A stretch of 64,000 nt of DNA from Acidimicrobiia bacterium (GTDB taxonomy: Bacteria; Actinomycetota; Acidimicrobiia; Acidimicrobiales; Bin134), in the NCBI GenBank assembly GCA_022826705.1, contig JAJDUJ010000007.1:1-64000 (forward strand), in the 5' to 3' direction. The position numbers and the translations under genes were made by a program. Position 1 is the stretch's first letter; each line of letters opens with the position of its first letter. Positions 25,071-34,767 of the stretch are shown piece by piece. The notes below the pieces were generated by a model that had not been told where the DNA came from, made no database searches, and saw nothing but the letters and a program-made list of their open reading frames with translations.

Positions 25071-26048
25071 CTATTGGTACCGGGCCAGTACGCGCTGGGC
25101 GGCGAGACGAGCCTGGTCCGGAGCCACCGGTGGGTCAGCGCGCCGCAGCTCAGCCTGAGGCCCGAGTTGGAGCAACAGCCGCTCAAGCCTGCTGACATGG
25201 CTCACGGGCATGGTGGCGTCGACCTCTCCGCTGCTTAGAACCACCTGGTCTTCGGTGGGGTACTTCTCAATGGCCCAAGAAGCCCCTGGCGATAGCCGCA
25301 GCACAACCCGGGGGTCGGTCTCGCGGGCTTCGAAGGCTGAGGGTGCGCCGGTCTCGTCGGGCGGATCGAACCGCGCCTCCAACAGTTCTAGCGATCTGAT
25401 CCGATCAATTCGGAATACCCGCACCCCTTCGGCCTGCTGACAGTGGCCCTGCACATACCAGTTGCCCATATCCGAGAAAACTCGGAATGGATGAATAACG
25501 CGATCGGATTCCTGGCCTCTTCCGAAGCTGAAGTAGCGGACCCTTACTTGGCGGCAATCAGCAACCGCGGCCAGCAGAGGCTCTACCCATTCGTCGGCCA
25601 GCTCTCCCAGGCTGACCGCGAGGTCCTCGCCCATATTCACTCCAAGCCCATCGGCCAGCTTGGCCAATCCCCGGCTCAAGGGGCCTTCCGGGTCGGCCCC
25701 GGACAACAGAGCCTCTCCAGCCCCAATAAGACCCAGCGCCTGGCCAGGGGTGAGCCGGAGTGGCCGGGAGAAATAGTCGGCGTTGCTGATCGCCACCCAA
25801 CCGCCGTTGTCATCTTCATCCAGACCCATCACGTATATCAGCTCATCTGGCGTGAACGGGTGCAGCCCAACTACAAACAGCACTTTCACCAAGTCTTCCC
25901 GCAGCTCTGTCTCCGGGTAGTCGAAGCGCTGGGACACCTCGCTCAGCTCGGCGCCTCCTTGGGACATCACCCACGGAACCAGTTCCAGCATCCTCCGCAG
26001 ACGGTCACCAGCGCTCAACCGGCTCATCGGCTCAGTCTTTCGAGCCAA
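25071..26048 (-). CDS. pafC: WYL-domain regulator PafC
   Basis: This 325-residue protein has an N-terminal winged-helix-like region (about 15-75), a WYL domain (RVRYFSFGRGQESDRVIHPF, GNWYVQGHCQQ, RVFRIDRI) and a WCX-like C-terminal extension. PafB and PafC form the mycobacterial heterodimeric activator of a LexA-independent DNA-damage response. Gene pairing with pafB (25-base overlap) next to pafA supports the name. The first residues, with several charged residues and MLELVPWVMSQGG, are typical of PafC rather than PafB. Confidence 0.87.
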   Translation of the reverse strand: MARKTEPMSRLSAGDRLRRMLELVPWVMSQGGAELSEVSQRFDYPETELREDLVKVLFVVGLHPFTPDELIYVMGLDEDDNGGWVAISNADYFSRPLRLTPGQALGLIGAGEALLSGADPEGPLSRGLAKLADGLGVNMGEDLAVSLGELADEWVEPLLAAVADCRQVRVRYFSFGRGQESDRVIHPFRVFSDMGNWYVQGHCQQAEGVRVFRIDRIRSLELLEARFDPPDETGAPSAFEARETDPRVVLRLSPGASWAIEKYPTEDQVVLSSGEVDATMPVSHVSRLERLLLQLGPQAELRRADPPVAPDQARLAAQRVLARYQ

Positions 26049-26989
26049 GCCACCATGTCAGTGCGCAGTTCAGGAGGTCCGAGCACTTCGGCATGTTCAA
26101 GGAACTCCAAAACTAGGGATCGGAAGGCGTCTGGGCTTCGAACCACTACCTCGAACACAGCCGAGCCGTCGGAACCCCTCTCCGAAGGTTCTTGGCCGAG
26201 CCGCCGAGCGGCCCAAACCGCCTGAACGGGATCAACCTTCAACCGGGCGGTGACAGCCGGGCCGCTTCCGAACTTCCAGGGCTGGAATGGCGCCCAGCCT
26301 GTGGTTCCCTCCCGCTGCTGAAAGCCGCCTGGCAATCCCAAAGACATATCGCCCTCAATCCGGTCCACCCGGAAGGTGCGCTTGTCCTCCCGCCCTCGAT
26401 CGTGTCCGACCACGTACCAGTGTCCTTGGTCGAAGGCCAAAGTCCAAGGCTCCACTGAACGGGACTGACCACCATAGGTGAACTCGGCCACCCGCTGTTC
26501 GGTGACTGCCTGGAAGAGCTCAGCCAGGGCGGGATGCACAGGCACCGCGGCCAACTCAGCCTCGGTCCCCTCCCCCACTCGACCGCCTAGCTTCCACAGG
26601 GCCTCGGTGCCTGAGACCCCGTCGAAACGGACCGCAGTGGCGGCCCGGTGTAAAGCGGCGAGCTCGTCAGCCTCAAAATCCATCTCTGGCAGTGAGTAGT
26701 CCTGCTTGCGAATCCGGTACCCCCAGGTCTCCCGTTCTTGGCCGGGTACTGGTCCGGCGATAACCGGTATGCCGGCATCGGCCAACTGGTTCATATCCCG
26801 GTGGAAGGCCCTCTTGGCGGCGGCTCCGTTTTCGGGGTAGCCAGCCGAATCGTCTCCTCGGGAAGTCCCAACCCTTTCCAGCAACTCTTCAATGGACAAA
26901 AAGCGGGGAGTCTCGATCAGTGCGGCTATGAGTCGAAGCAAGCGCTCCAGCCTTACCTGCTCTGGCTTTCGTCTCGACCCGGCAACCAT
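26024..26989 (-). CDS. pafB: WYL-domain regulator PafB
   Basis: The 321-residue product has an N-terminal helix-turn-helix (RLERLLRLIAALIETPRFLS), a central linker and a WYL domain (EFTYGGQSRSVEPWTLAF, HWYVVGHDRGREDKRTFRVD). The C-terminal WCX domain follows. It lies directly downstream of pafA with a 31-base gap and overlaps pafC, the standard actinobacterial order. With PafC it should activate DNA-damage genes; the two are named for the locus rather than for proteasome chemistry. Confidence 0.88.
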   Translation of the reverse strand: MVAGSRRKPEQVRLERLLRLIAALIETPRFLSIEELLERVGTSRGDDSAGYPENGAAAKRAFHRDMNQLADAGIPVIAGPVPGQERETWGYRIRKQDYSLPEMDFEADELAALHRAATAVRFDGVSGTEALWKLGGRVGEGTEAELAAVPVHPALAELFQAVTEQRVAEFTYGGQSRSVEPWTLAFDQGHWYVVGHDRGREDKRTFRVDRIEGDMSLGLPGGFQQREGTTGWAPFQPWKFGSGPAVTARLKVDPVQAVWAARRLGQEPSERGSDGSAVFEVVVRSPDAFRSLVLEFLEHAEVLGPPELRTDMVAWLERLSR

Positions 26990-27020
26990 CAGCGCCCCTG
27001 CTCTGGCTTGCGCCCGGACA

Positions 27021-28379
27021 TCACAAGGATTCGATCAGCTTTTCCACCCGCTCGTCATGGGCTCGGAACGGGTCTTTGCAGAGGACGGTCCGTTGGGCTT
27101 GGTCGTTCAACTTCAGATGCACCCAGTCCACGGTGTAGTCCCGCTTGCGCTCCTTTGCCCGTCGAATGAACTCTCCCCGGAGTCGGGCCCGAGTAGTGGC
27201 GGGCGGATGCTCGACCGCATGGCTGATCTCGTCGTCGACGCACATCCGCTCAGCCAAGCCCCGATTCTGCATCCGGTAGAACAAGCTGCGCGAGCGGTTC
27301 ACGTCGTGGTACTGAAGATCCAGCAGGGCCACCCGGGAGTCGCCGAGACCAAGGCCGTGGCGTTCACGGTAGGCCTCGATTAGGTGGTACTTCATCACCC
27401 AATCGCATTCCCGGGTCAAACCGAGGGGATCCTTGGCGATCTGGACCAGGCAATGCTCCCACATCTGCAGAGCCTGCTTGTCTTGGGGCTCTAGCTCCCG
27501 ACTGTCGGCGTACTTGAGCGCCCGGTCGAGGTACTCAGACTGGATCTCCAGTGCGCTGACCTCGCGGCCGCTGGCCAGGCGTATCCGCCGAGTGCAGGTG
27601 GGGTCATGGCTGATTTCTCGGATAGCCCGGATCGGGTTGTCCAGGGTCATGTCCCTCAACGCCACCGATGGGTCTTCCAACATCCTCAGCAGGATGCTGG
27701 TCGCTCCTGTTTTCAAGAATGTGGCGTATTCGCTCATATTGGAATCGCCCACGATCACGTGCAGCCTTCGATACCGCTCAGCGTCGGCGTGGGGCTCATC
27801 GCGGGTGTTGATGATCGGCCGAGAACGGGTGGTTGCGCTGGAAACCCCCTCCCAGATGTGCTCGGCTCTTTGGCTCATGCAGTAGGTGGCCCCGCGAGCC
27901 GTCTGGAGCACCTTGCCCGCCCCGGCATAGATCTGGCGGCTGACCAGGAACGGAATCAGGACCTCCGCGTACTCGGAGAAGTCGTCGCGCCGACTCGTCA
28001 GATAGTTCTCGTGGCAGCCGTAGCTGTTCCCCGCCGAATCGGTGTTGTTCTTGAACAGGTAGATGTCCCCCTGGATCCCTTCTTCCCGCAACCGCTGCTC
28101 GGCGCTCTCAATAAGCGTTTCCAGAATCCGTTCGCCGGCCTTGTCATGGGCCACCAAGTCGTAGACAGAGTCGCACTCTGGGGTGGCGTACTCGGGGTGC
28201 GAACCCACATCGAGGTAGAGCCGGGCACCATTGACCAGAAAGACATTGCTGCTACGGCCCCATGACACAACCCGGCGGAACAGATAGCGGGCCACCTCAT
28301 CGGGGCTGAGCCGGCGATGTCCACGCAGCGCGCAGGTAACGCCGTACTCATTCTCTATCCCGAAGATGCGCCGCTCCAT
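27021..28379 (-). CDS. pafA: Pup-protein ligase PafA
   Basis: This 452-residue ligase attaches the C-terminal Glu of Pup to target lysines, using ATP. Sequence conservation with mycobacterial PafA is extensive: [12 protein letters not shown] at the N-terminus (the ATP/Mg-binding Glu), [47 protein letters not shown] and the C-terminal [14 protein letters not shown] region ([17 protein letters not shown]). Absence of the Dop-specific loop after the first strand distinguishes it from Dop. It sits 37 bases after prcA. Confidence 0.96.
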   Translation of the reverse strand: MERRIFGIENEYGVTCALRGHRRLSPDEVARYLFRRVVSWGRSSNVFLVNGARLYLDVGSHPEYATPECDSVYDLVAHDKAGERILETLIESAEQRLREEGIQGDIYLFKNNTDSAGNSYGCHENYLTSRRDDFSEYAEVLIPFLVSRQIYAGAGKVLQTARGATYCMSQRAEHIWEGVSSATTRSRPIINTRDEPHADAERYRRLHVIVGDSNMSEYATFLKTGATSILLRMLEDPSVALRDMTLDNPIRAIREISHDPTCTRRIRLASGREVSALEIQSEYLDRALKYADSRELEPQDKQALQMWEHCLVQIAKDPLGLTRECDWVMKYHLIEAYRERHGLGLGDSRVALLDLQYHDVNRSRSLFYRMQNRGLAERMCVDDEISHAVEHPPATTRARLRGEFIRRAKERKRDYTVDWVHLKLNDQAQRTVLCKDPFRAHDERVEKLIESL

Positions 28380-28416
28380 GCCTACCCGTTCTCGATCCCG
28401 AGATCCCGCCGGTTCA

Positions 28417-29094
28417 TCAGCTCAACAACTCAGCCAGTTCGTCGCCCTCGATCCTCTGGAACGCCCTCCGACCGGTCTCCCGAACCAAGAGAGCCACCTC
28501 AAGGTCGTCGGCTTCCAGTGTGCGCTCCTGACCGCTCAGCGCGGCCGAGGAGGCCTTGACGGCATCGCCCACTTCCCATTCACCGTCATAGGTCTGACCC
28601 AATTGCTCGGCAATGGAGTCGGCCTCTCCCCCCAACACGGTGTAGCCGGACTCATCGTTGACAGTGCCGTCGTAGAGCACGTGGAACATCTGATCGCCAC
28701 CGGGATCAGAAGCCACTTCAGCCACCAGTATTTCCACCTCCATCGGCTTCATCTCATGGGTGAAGGTCTGGCCTAGAACTTGGGCGTATTGATTGGCCAG
28801 GCTCCGGGCGTCCACGTCGTCGCGGCTGTAGGTGTAGCCCTTGAGGTCGGCATGGCGCACGCCGGCGATACGGAGCTGATCAAACTCGTTGTAGCGGCCG
28901 ACACCGGCGAATGCGATCCGATCGTAGATCTCGCTCACCTTGCGCAACGTGTTCGACCGATTCTCCGCGCAGATCAAAATGCCGTTGCTGATGCTGAGCG
29001 CAGTCAGGGCCCGACCTCGGGCGATTCCCTTGCGGGCAAAGTCAGCCCGATCCTTCATCAGTTGCTCGGGCGCGACGTAGAAGGGCATGGTCAT
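28417..29094 (-). CDS. prcA: 20S proteasome alpha subunit PrcA
   Basis: This 225-residue alpha-type subunit forms the outer rings and gate of the 20S core. The N-terminal gating region ([20 protein letters not shown]) and the following [10 protein letters not shown] strand match actinobacterial PrcA. A typical [20 protein letters not shown] segment is present. The C-terminus is short, ending AELLS. It overlaps the prcB stop as ATGA, giving coupled synthesis of the two subunits. Confidence 0.95.
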   Translation of the reverse strand: MTMPFYVAPEQLMKDRADFARKGIARGRALTALSISNGILICAENRSNTLRKVSEIYDRIAFAGVGRYNEFDQLRIAGVRHADLKGYTYSRDDVDARSLANQYAQVLGQTFTHEMKPMEVEILVAEVASDPGGDQMFHVLYDGTVNDESGYTVLGGEADSIAEQLGQTYDGEWEVGDAVKASSAALSGQERTLEADDLEVALLVRETGRRAFQRIEGDELAELLS

Positions 29095-29891
29095 TCGGAA
29101 TCACCCCCCTGGCTCTCCAAACTGGCCAGGAGATCCCGGAACCGTGCCTCCACATCGGCATCGGCCACTCGCTCGAACCCATCGGCACCGATAACCGCCA
29201 CCACCGGATATATGCCCCGCACCAAATCGGGACCGCCAGTGGCGGAGTCCTCCTCTGCGGTGCGGAACAGAGCCGACACCGCCAAATCAATCATCTCATC
29301 GGCTTCAGCACCAGGTCGGTAGCCCAATTTGATCACCGTTCCTGCATGCAGGCTTCCGGAACCCCCGACCGCGTATTCCCGCTCTTCGTAGCGGCCTCCG
29401 GTCACGTCGTACTGAAACAGCCGACCGACTTCTCGAGTTGTGTCGTAGCCGGCAAACAGCGGGACCACGGCAAACCCCTGCATGGCCGCGGGCAAGTTGT
29501 TCCGAACCATCATGCCCAGCTGATTGGCCTTTCCGTCCAGGCTGAGACCCTTGCCCTCCACCTTCTCATAATGCTCAAGCTGCAACTGGAACAGCCGAAC
29601 CATCTCCATGGCCGGTCCGGCAGCTCCGGCGATGGCCACCCCGGAATGCCGGTCGGCGGGGAAAACCTTCTCAATCGTGCGATGGCTGATGAGGTGCCCT
29701 GCAGTGGCTCGACGGTCCCCCGCCATCACCACTCCCTGCTGGCAGCGAATGGCCACCACGGTGGTGGCATGAGTTATAGCCAGATCGGCAGCCGGGACGT
29801 CGGGATCGGGCGGCGCCAACCCGGTGGAGCGAAGCAAAGCCGCAAAGTTGGGGCCCGGGTCGCCCCCGGCTTCAAATAGGGGCAACGTCAC
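29091..29891 (-). CDS. prcB: 20S proteasome beta subunit PrcB
   Basis: This 266-residue catalytic beta subunit has a propeptide of 42 residues, then Thr43 as the mature N-terminal nucleophile (Thr1), Asp59 (Asp17) and Lys75 (Lys33). GDRRATAGH, the AMQGFAVVPLFAGYD strand pair and the GSGSL and DSATGGPDLVRGI segments are as in other PrcB. The residue before the nucleophile is Ala42 (ITHATTVVA), where autoprocessing proteasome subunits normally have Gly. The codon is GCC at this site. The GTG start follows pup by 65 bases. Confidence 0.94.
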   Translation of the reverse strand: MTLPLFEAGGDPGPNFAALLRSTGLAPPDPDVPAADLAITHATTVVAIRCQQGVVMAGDRRATAGHLISHRTIEKVFPADRHSGVAIAGAAGPAMEMVRLFQLQLEHYEKVEGKGLSLDGKANQLGMMVRNNLPAAMQGFAVVPLFAGYDTTREVGRLFQYDVTGGRYEEREYAVGGSGSLHAGTVIKLGYRPGAEADEMIDLAVSALFRTAEEDSATGGPDLVRGIYPVVAVIGADGFERVADADVEARFRDLLASLESQGGDSE

Positions 29892-29956
29892 AGTTGGCAG
29901 ACTACCGCGATGAGGTCTAAACCGCGCCGGTCCAAACGATCGACTGCCACAAAGGG

Positions 29957-30151
29957 CTACTGCCCGCCCTTCTGGATATATGACTTCACGAAGTCCTCGG
30001 CATTGGTCTCCAACACCTCGTCGATCTCATCCAGCAGGTCGTCGAGTTCGGCCTTCAACTCCTCGACTTGTTCCGAGGCCGCCGGAGCGTCTTCAACTTC
30101 AGTCTGCTCGCGTTGAGGAGCCGGTTTCTTGATCTGCTCTCTTTCCGCCAT
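29957..30151 (-). CDS. pup: Prokaryotic ubiquitin-like protein Pup
   Basis: This is a 64-residue acidic, intrinsically disordered protein ending in Gly-Gly-Gln, so it must be deamidated by Dop before PafA can use it. The helix-forming C-terminal half carries VEELKAELDDLLDEIDEVLE, the coiled-coil segment bound by Mpa, followed by NAEDFVKSYIQKGGQ. The start is the ATG at 30151, preceded by GAGGGGAATGAG. An in-frame start upstream would add 18 atypical residues. Confidence 0.95.
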   Translation of the reverse strand: MAEREQIKKPAPQREQTEVEDAPAASEQVEELKAELDDLLDEIDEVLETNAEDFVKSYIQKGGQ

Positions 30152-30230
30152 CTCATTCCCCTCATGCCCGAGTTCGTGTGGATCACGATATCGCGCCCAC
30201 ACCAAGGTGAGGGCAATTCGCGGTGGCGCT

Positions 30231-31754
30231 TCAGCGAGTGCCTGATTCTCTTAGCCGATTCAACAGATCAGCAGCGGTGTCGCAGTCAGCCAAGAGTTGA
30301 CCGACATGGTCTGCGGTTCCCCGGGAGGGCTCCATCATGGGCACCCGCCGCAGCGGCTCGTCGCCCACATCGAACACGATCGAGTCCCAGTTGGCGGCCA
30401 CAATGCTGGAGGCCCATCGTTTGAGGCACTGACCTCGAAAAAAGGCCCGAGTGTCCAATGGCGGCTCGGTGATGGCTGCTTGCGCGCCGTCGGCGGAGAT
30501 CAACGATTCCAACCCCGCCCTGGCCGCAACCGACCGCTCGGGCCGCAAGTCGTGGTACTGGAGATCGAGTGCGGCCAACCGAGCATCGTCAGAGCGCAGG
30601 TCATGGCGCTGGGCCAAGCCCTGGATCAGCCGATACTTCGTCACCCAGTCAAGCTGGCCGGCCAGGGTTGCGGGATCAGCTTCCAGACCGGCCAAGACCT
30701 GCTCCCACCGGTCGATAACCATCTCGCCCACCGAGCCGCCCACTGTGTCCAGCCCATGGCTGTCGGCATATTTTCGGGCCTGGTCCAACAGATCCCACTG
30801 GATATCAAGCGCAGTGGCAGAAGTTCCATCGGCCAGCTCCAGGGGTTTGGCCAGGCTCAGATCGTAGGACACCTGCCGCATAGCGAGCACTGGCATTCGA
30901 AAGCGGAACTCCCGGGGCAAGACGTTGTCCTCCACCATGGCCAGGACAATGGCAGTGGTTCCCACCTTGAGGAAGGTCGCCACCTCCGACATGTTGGCGT
31001 CACCGGCGATCACGTGAAGGCGGCGATAGTGCCGGGCATCGGCGTGAGGCTCGTCCCGGGTGTTGATGATGGGGCGTTTGAGGGTGGTTTCCAGCCCCAC
31101 CTCCTCCTCAAAGAAATCGGCCCGCTGGGTGATCTGGAACGGAACGTCTTCGGTAGTCAGACCAGGTGCCTCGGAGCCCACTTTGCCCGAGCCGGTGAAG
31201 ATCTGGCGGGTCACCAAGTGGGCGGTGGCATGAACCACTATCTGGGAAAAAGGAGTGGCGCGCGCCATGAGGTAGTTCTCATGGCACCCATAGCTGTTGC
31301 CCTTGCCGTCGGAATTGTTCTTGTACACCACGAGCTCTTGGCCCGGGGGCAGTATCTGGGCGGCCGCTTCCATGGAGCGCCTGAGAATCAGTTCGGCGGC
31401 CTTGTCGTAGCGAGTCACGTCCAAGGCATTGCTGCACTCGGGGGTGGACAACTCGGGATGAGCATGGTCCACGTAGTAGCGAGCTCCATTGGTAAGCACG
31501 GCATTCACCAAATGGGTCTCGATCTCGGGGGCCAGCGACCCCAAAGGAGCAATACCCCGGATGTCATTGCCCGGCATCTCGTCTTCGAAATCCCAGGTCA
31601 CTCCGGCAGCCGGTCCACCCTCCCCCGTGCGCTCGACTTCAGACAGATAGGAGTTGATAAGCAGGGATGAAGCCGCGATCGGATTGGCGTCGTCGGTGCC
31701 GGTGTGCGCGATCCCGAACTCGGTCTCGATGCCGCAGATCTTGGGAACCGCCAT
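30231..31754 (-). CDS. dop: Depupylase/Pup deamidase Dop
   Basis: The product has about 507 residues from the ATG at 31754. Dop deamidates Pup-Gln and removes Pup from substrates; it is a homologue of PafA. KICGIETEFGI at the N-terminus is followed by the Dop-loop region (TGTDDANPIAASSLLINSYL and on), [30 protein letters not shown], and the C-terminal VFDVGDEPLRRVPM segment typical of Dop. The alternative GTG at 31763 adds three residues. It lies between mpa (39-base gap) and pup. Confidence 0.94.
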   Translation of the reverse strand: MAVPKICGIETEFGIAHTGTDDANPIAASSLLINSYLSEVERTGEGGPAAGVTWDFEDEMPGNDIRGIAPLGSLAPEIETHLVNAVLTNGARYYVDHAHPELSTPECSNALDVTRYDKAAELILRRSMEAAAQILPPGQELVVYKNNSDGKGNSYGCHENYLMARATPFSQIVVHATAHLVTRQIFTGSGKVGSEAPGLTTEDVPFQITQRADFFEEEVGLETTLKRPIINTRDEPHADARHYRRLHVIAGDANMSEVATFLKVGTTAIVLAMVEDNVLPREFRFRMPVLAMRQVSYDLSLAKPLELADGTSATALDIQWDLLDQARKYADSHGLDTVGGSVGEMVIDRWEQVLAGLEADPATLAGQLDWVTKYRLIQGLAQRHDLRSDDARLAALDLQYHDLRPERSVAARAGLESLISADGAQAAITEPPLDTRAFFRGQCLKRWASSIVAANWDSIVFDVGDEPLRRVPMMEPSRGTADHVGQLLADCDTAADLLNRLRESGTR

Positions 31755-31793
31755 GCAGGGCACGCTACATGACTTAGGGGGTGGGTCTGGGGC

Positions 31794-33593
31794 TCAGAGG
31801 TATTGGCCGGGGCCGATGGCCTCTATGGAGCGCCCGCCCTGGCTCGACTCCTCGTCGGACAAGAGCGTGCGGACGAACACGATTCGCTCCCCCTTCTTGC
31901 CCGAGATCTTGGCCCAGTCGTCGGGGTTGGTGGTGTTGGGCAGATCCTCGTGCTCCCGATACTCCTGGTTCACCGACTTCAGCAGGTCGGTGACGTGGAT
32001 GCCCGGCGCACCGCCGGCCAACAAACGCTTGATGGCCAGCTTCTTGGCCCGCCGTACCACGTTCTCGATCATGGCTCCGGAAGCGAAGTCCTTGAAGTAC
32101 ATGATCTCTTTGTCACCGTTCTGGTAGGTGACCTCCAAGAACTGGTTGCGCTCCTCTTCCAAGAACATCTCGGTCACGGTCTGCTCAATCATGGCCTGGA
32201 TGGCCTTGTCGGGGTCGCCGCCGCCAAGACCTTCCACCATCTCGGCGGCGATTGGCAGCTCGGAGGTGAGATAGCGGGAGAAAATGGCGCAGGCCGCGTC
32301 AGCGTCGGGACGCTGGATCTTGATCTTCACATCTAGACGCCCCGGCCTCAGAATCGCCGGGTCGATGAGGTCTTCCCGGTTCGAAGCGCCGATCACGATC
32401 ACATTCCGCAGGGTCTCCACCCCGTCGATCTCGGCCAAGAGCTGGGGCACCACGGTGGACTCCATATCAGAGCTGATCCCGGTGCCCCGGGTTCGGAAGA
32501 GAGACTCCATCTCGTCGAAGAACACGATTACCGGCCACCCCTCGGCCGACTTCTCCCGAGCCCGTTGGAACACCAGACGGATCTGGCGCTCGGTCTCACC
32601 CACGTACTTGTTCAGCAGTTCCGGACCCTTGATATTCAAGAAATAGGAGCGTGCTTCCCGGTCCGAGCTCATGTCGGCCACTTTGCTGGCCAGGGAGTTG
32701 GCCACCGCCTTGGCGATCAGGGTCTTGCCGCAACCCGGCGGCCCGTACAACAAGATGCCCTTGGGTGCCGGCAACTGGTACTCGGCGAACAGATCCTGGT
32801 GAACGAAGGGGAGCTCAACCGCATCGGTGATCTGCTCGATCTGCTCGTCCAAGCCACCGACCTGCTCGTAGGTGATATCGGGAACTTCCTCTAGCACGAG
32901 GTCTTCTACTTCGGGCCGGGGCAGGCGCTCAACGAGCAAACCCGAGCGAGAGTCCATAAGCGCAGTGTCCCCGCTCTTGAGCGGCTGGTCGATCATCTCG
33001 GTGGCCAACTCCACCACGCGCTCCTCGTCGGCCCGACCGACAATGAGCGCCCGCAGACCGCCGGCCAATACCTCCTTGATGGTCACCACTTCGCCGGTGC
33101 CATCGCCCACCCGGGAAAGAACGACGTTCAGCGATTCGTTCAGAACAACCTCCTGTCCACGGCTCAGCTCCTCAGACTCGATCTCGGGATGGAGGGCGAC
33201 ACGCATCTTGCGACCCCCCGAGAACACATCCACCGTCCCGTCCTCGTTGCGACCCAATAGAGTCCCGTACGCCGACGGGGGCTGGGTGAGTTTGTCCACC
33301 TCATCCCGCAGGGCGGAAATGTGCTCACGGGCTTCGCGAAGGGTATAGGTGAGCTTCTCGTTCTGGGAGACAGCCTTGGCCAGCTGTCCCTTGGTCTCCA
33401 AGAGCCGCTCTTCTAGGGTGCGGACCCGCTTGGGGGCATCCTGAAGCCGCTGGCGGAGAACGGCAATCTCTTCTTCAAGCGCTGCTACCTGCTCGGCTGG
33501 AGAAGACTCCTCTGGTGCGATATCTGCTTGCTCGGCTGGAGAAGACTCCTCTGGTGCGATACCTGTATCTGCCGCTGCGTCGCCGTCTGTCAT
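31794..33593 (-). CDS. mpa: Proteasome-activating AAA+ ATPase Mpa/ARC
   Basis: This 599-residue unfoldase has an N-terminal coiled coil (about residues 35-95) that recruits Pup and an OB-fold domain (residues about 105-245). The AAA module follows, with Walker A GPPGCGKT, Walker [13 protein letters not shown], sensor and arginine-finger regions ([20 protein letters not shown]). The C-terminal tail ends GQYL, the penultimate-Tyr motif that docks into the 20S alpha ring. Residues about 15-35 contain a tandem [10 protein letters not shown] duplication that lengthens the disordered N-terminus. It is the first gene of the long minus-strand Pup-proteasome run. Confidence 0.96.
   Translation of the reverse strand: MTDGDAAADTGIAPEESSPAEQADIAPEESSPAEQVAALEEEIAVLRQRLQDAPKRVRTLEERLLETKGQLAKAVSQNEKLTYTLREAREHISALRDEVDKLTQPPSAYGTLLGRNEDGTVDVFSGGRKMRVALHPEIESEELSRGQEVVLNESLNVVLSRVGDGTGEVVTIKEVLAGGLRALIVGRADEERVVELATEMIDQPLKSGDTALMDSRSGLLVERLPRPEVEDLVLEEVPDITYEQVGGLDEQIEQITDAVELPFVHQDLFAEYQLPAPKGILLYGPPGCGKTLIAKAVANSLASKVADMSSDREARSYFLNIKGPELLNKYVGETERQIRLVFQRAREKSAEGWPVIVFFDEMESLFRTRGTGISSDMESTVVPQLLAEIDGVETLRNVIVIGASNREDLIDPAILRPGRLDVKIKIQRPDADAACAIFSRYLTSELPIAAEMVEGLGGGDPDKAIQAMIEQTVTEMFLEEERNQFLEVTYQNGDKEIMYFKDFASGAMIENVVRRAKKLAIKRLLAGGAPGIHVTDLLKSVNQEYREHEDLPNTTNPDDWAKISGKKGERIVFVRTLLSDEESSQGGRSIEAIGPGQYL
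33490..33561. repeat. Perfect 33-base repeat in the mpa N-terminal coding region
   Basis: 33490-33522 and 33529-33561 are identical over 33 bases, with a 39-base (13-codon) period. They encode two copies of an [11 protein letters not shown] unit just before the coiled coil of Mpa. The in-frame period keeps the gene intact. Confidence 0.9.
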
Positions 33594-33731
33594 ACCAACG
33601 CGACTTTACACGCGCTTTATTCAATTTCCGCTGTATGGCCAAGGTCGACTTCCGGTCGGTTACACTGAAGGCCCACCCAGCGTCTACCATGCTTGCCGTC
33701 CGCTGCCTGTAATGAAAGGGCCACTGCACCG

Positions 33732-33971
33732 ATGCAAATGAAGGTCTGGATCGATCAAGATCTCTGCACTGGTGACGGTCTCTGCGAAGAGATCGCCCCC
33801 GATGTCTTCACTCTGCTCGATGACGGTCTTGCCTACGTGAAAGAAGGCGACAAAGTCTTCAGCGAGCCGGGCGGCGTCGAAGGGCTGGCCATCGTGCCCG
33901 AAGGGCAGGAAGAGGCCACCATCGAGTCAGCCGAGGAATGCCCTGGGGAGTGCATCTTCATAGAGGTCTGA
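33732..33971 (+). CDS. Small ferredoxin
   Basis: The product has 79 residues from the ATG at 33732. The cysteine pattern DLCTGDGLCEEIAPDVF followed by AEECPGECIFIE is that of the short soil-type ferredoxins ([3Fe-4S] or [4Fe-4S]) that feed electrons to cytochromes P450 and similar oxygenases. No P450 or reductase gene is adjacent. It is divergent from mpa, with 138 bases between them, and convergent with trmI. In-frame sequence before 33732 is not family-like. Confidence 0.87.
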   Translation: MQMKVWIDQDLCTGDGLCEEIAPDVFTLLDDGLAYVKEGDKVFSEPGGVEGLAIVPEGQEEATIESAEECPGECIFIEV

Positions 33972-33990
33972 GCCTCTCCTCTAAATTCCT

Positions 33991-34767
33991 CTACTCATCA
34001 ACAAGTCGACGGGCAGCAGTCACAAATCCGGTGTGGCCCACCATGCGATGCTCGGGCCTGACCGCGTCGCCTTTGATGTGCCAGCCACGATGAAGGACTT
34101 CCATGGTGGAAGCAAAAGCCCAAGGTCCGGAGTCGCAGGCTTCTCGCAGTTGCACTGCCTGAATGATGCTCGGGGTGTAGGCCACCAGGATCCCGCCGGG
34201 ACGCAGTGAAGCAGCCGCGTGGGGCACCACCTGCCAAGGCTCTGGCAGGTCGAGCACAATCCGATCCAAGCCCTCGGCGTCGATTCCCTGGTAACAGTCC
34301 CTGATTTCCACCTGGAAGCGATCAACGGCCTTCGCGCCGAGAAAGCCGGTTACGTTCTCGACCGCCTGTTGGGCGAAGTCCTCTCTGACCTCATAGCCCA
34401 CCACCACCGCTCCAGCTCTCAGCAGGCTCAGCGACAGCGCCCCCGACCCCACTCCCGATTCCAATACCCGAGCACCGGGGAAGACGTCGGCGTGCATCAA
34501 GATGGCCGCGCTGTCCTTTGGGTACACCACCTGTGCTCCACGGGGCATCTTCAGCACATAGTCGCTGAGAGTGGGGCGCCAGACGGTCAGCTCAGCATTG
34601 CGGGTCGTACGTACCTGCGTTCCCTCGGGGCCGCCGATCAGCTCGTCGTGAGCCACCGACCCCGCGTGGGTGTGGAATTCACCCCCCTCGACCAGTGTGA
34701 GCAGATAGCGGCGACCCTTTCGGTCGGTAAGCAAGACCAACTCGCCGGCTTCAAGCGCCCGGCTCAC
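33991..34767 (-). CDS. trmI: tRNA (adenine-N1)-methyltransferase TrmI
   Basis: The product has 258 residues from the GTG at 34767, which overlaps the preceding small gene's stop (GTGA). It methylates A58 of the tRNA T-loop with SAM. The N-terminal beta domain (VLLTDRKGRRYLLTL, GEFHTHAGSVAHDELIG), the PRGAQVVYPKD segment and the SAM motif LESGVGSGALSLSLL (102-116) match mycobacterial TrmI (Rv2118c). Location near mpa is also as in mycobacteria. A longer frame upstream of 34767 is not homologous. Confidence 0.92.
   Translation of the reverse strand: MSRALEAGELVLLTDRKGRRYLLTLVEGGEFHTHAGSVAHDELIGGPEGTQVRTTRNAELTVWRPTLSDYVLKMPRGAQVVYPKDSAAILMHADVFPGARVLESGVGSGALSLSLLRAGAVVVGYEVREDFAQQAVENVTGFLGAKAVDRFQVEIRDCYQGIDAEGLDRIVLDLPEPWQVVPHAAASLRPGGILVAYTPSIIQAVQLREACDSGPWAFASTMEVLHRGWHIKGDAVRPEHRMVGHTGFVTAARRLVDE

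Noticed and set aside
30297..31670. Plus-strand open frame of about 457 codons opposite dop
   Set aside because: Exact antisense of a strongly conserved gene; the product has no recognisable domains.
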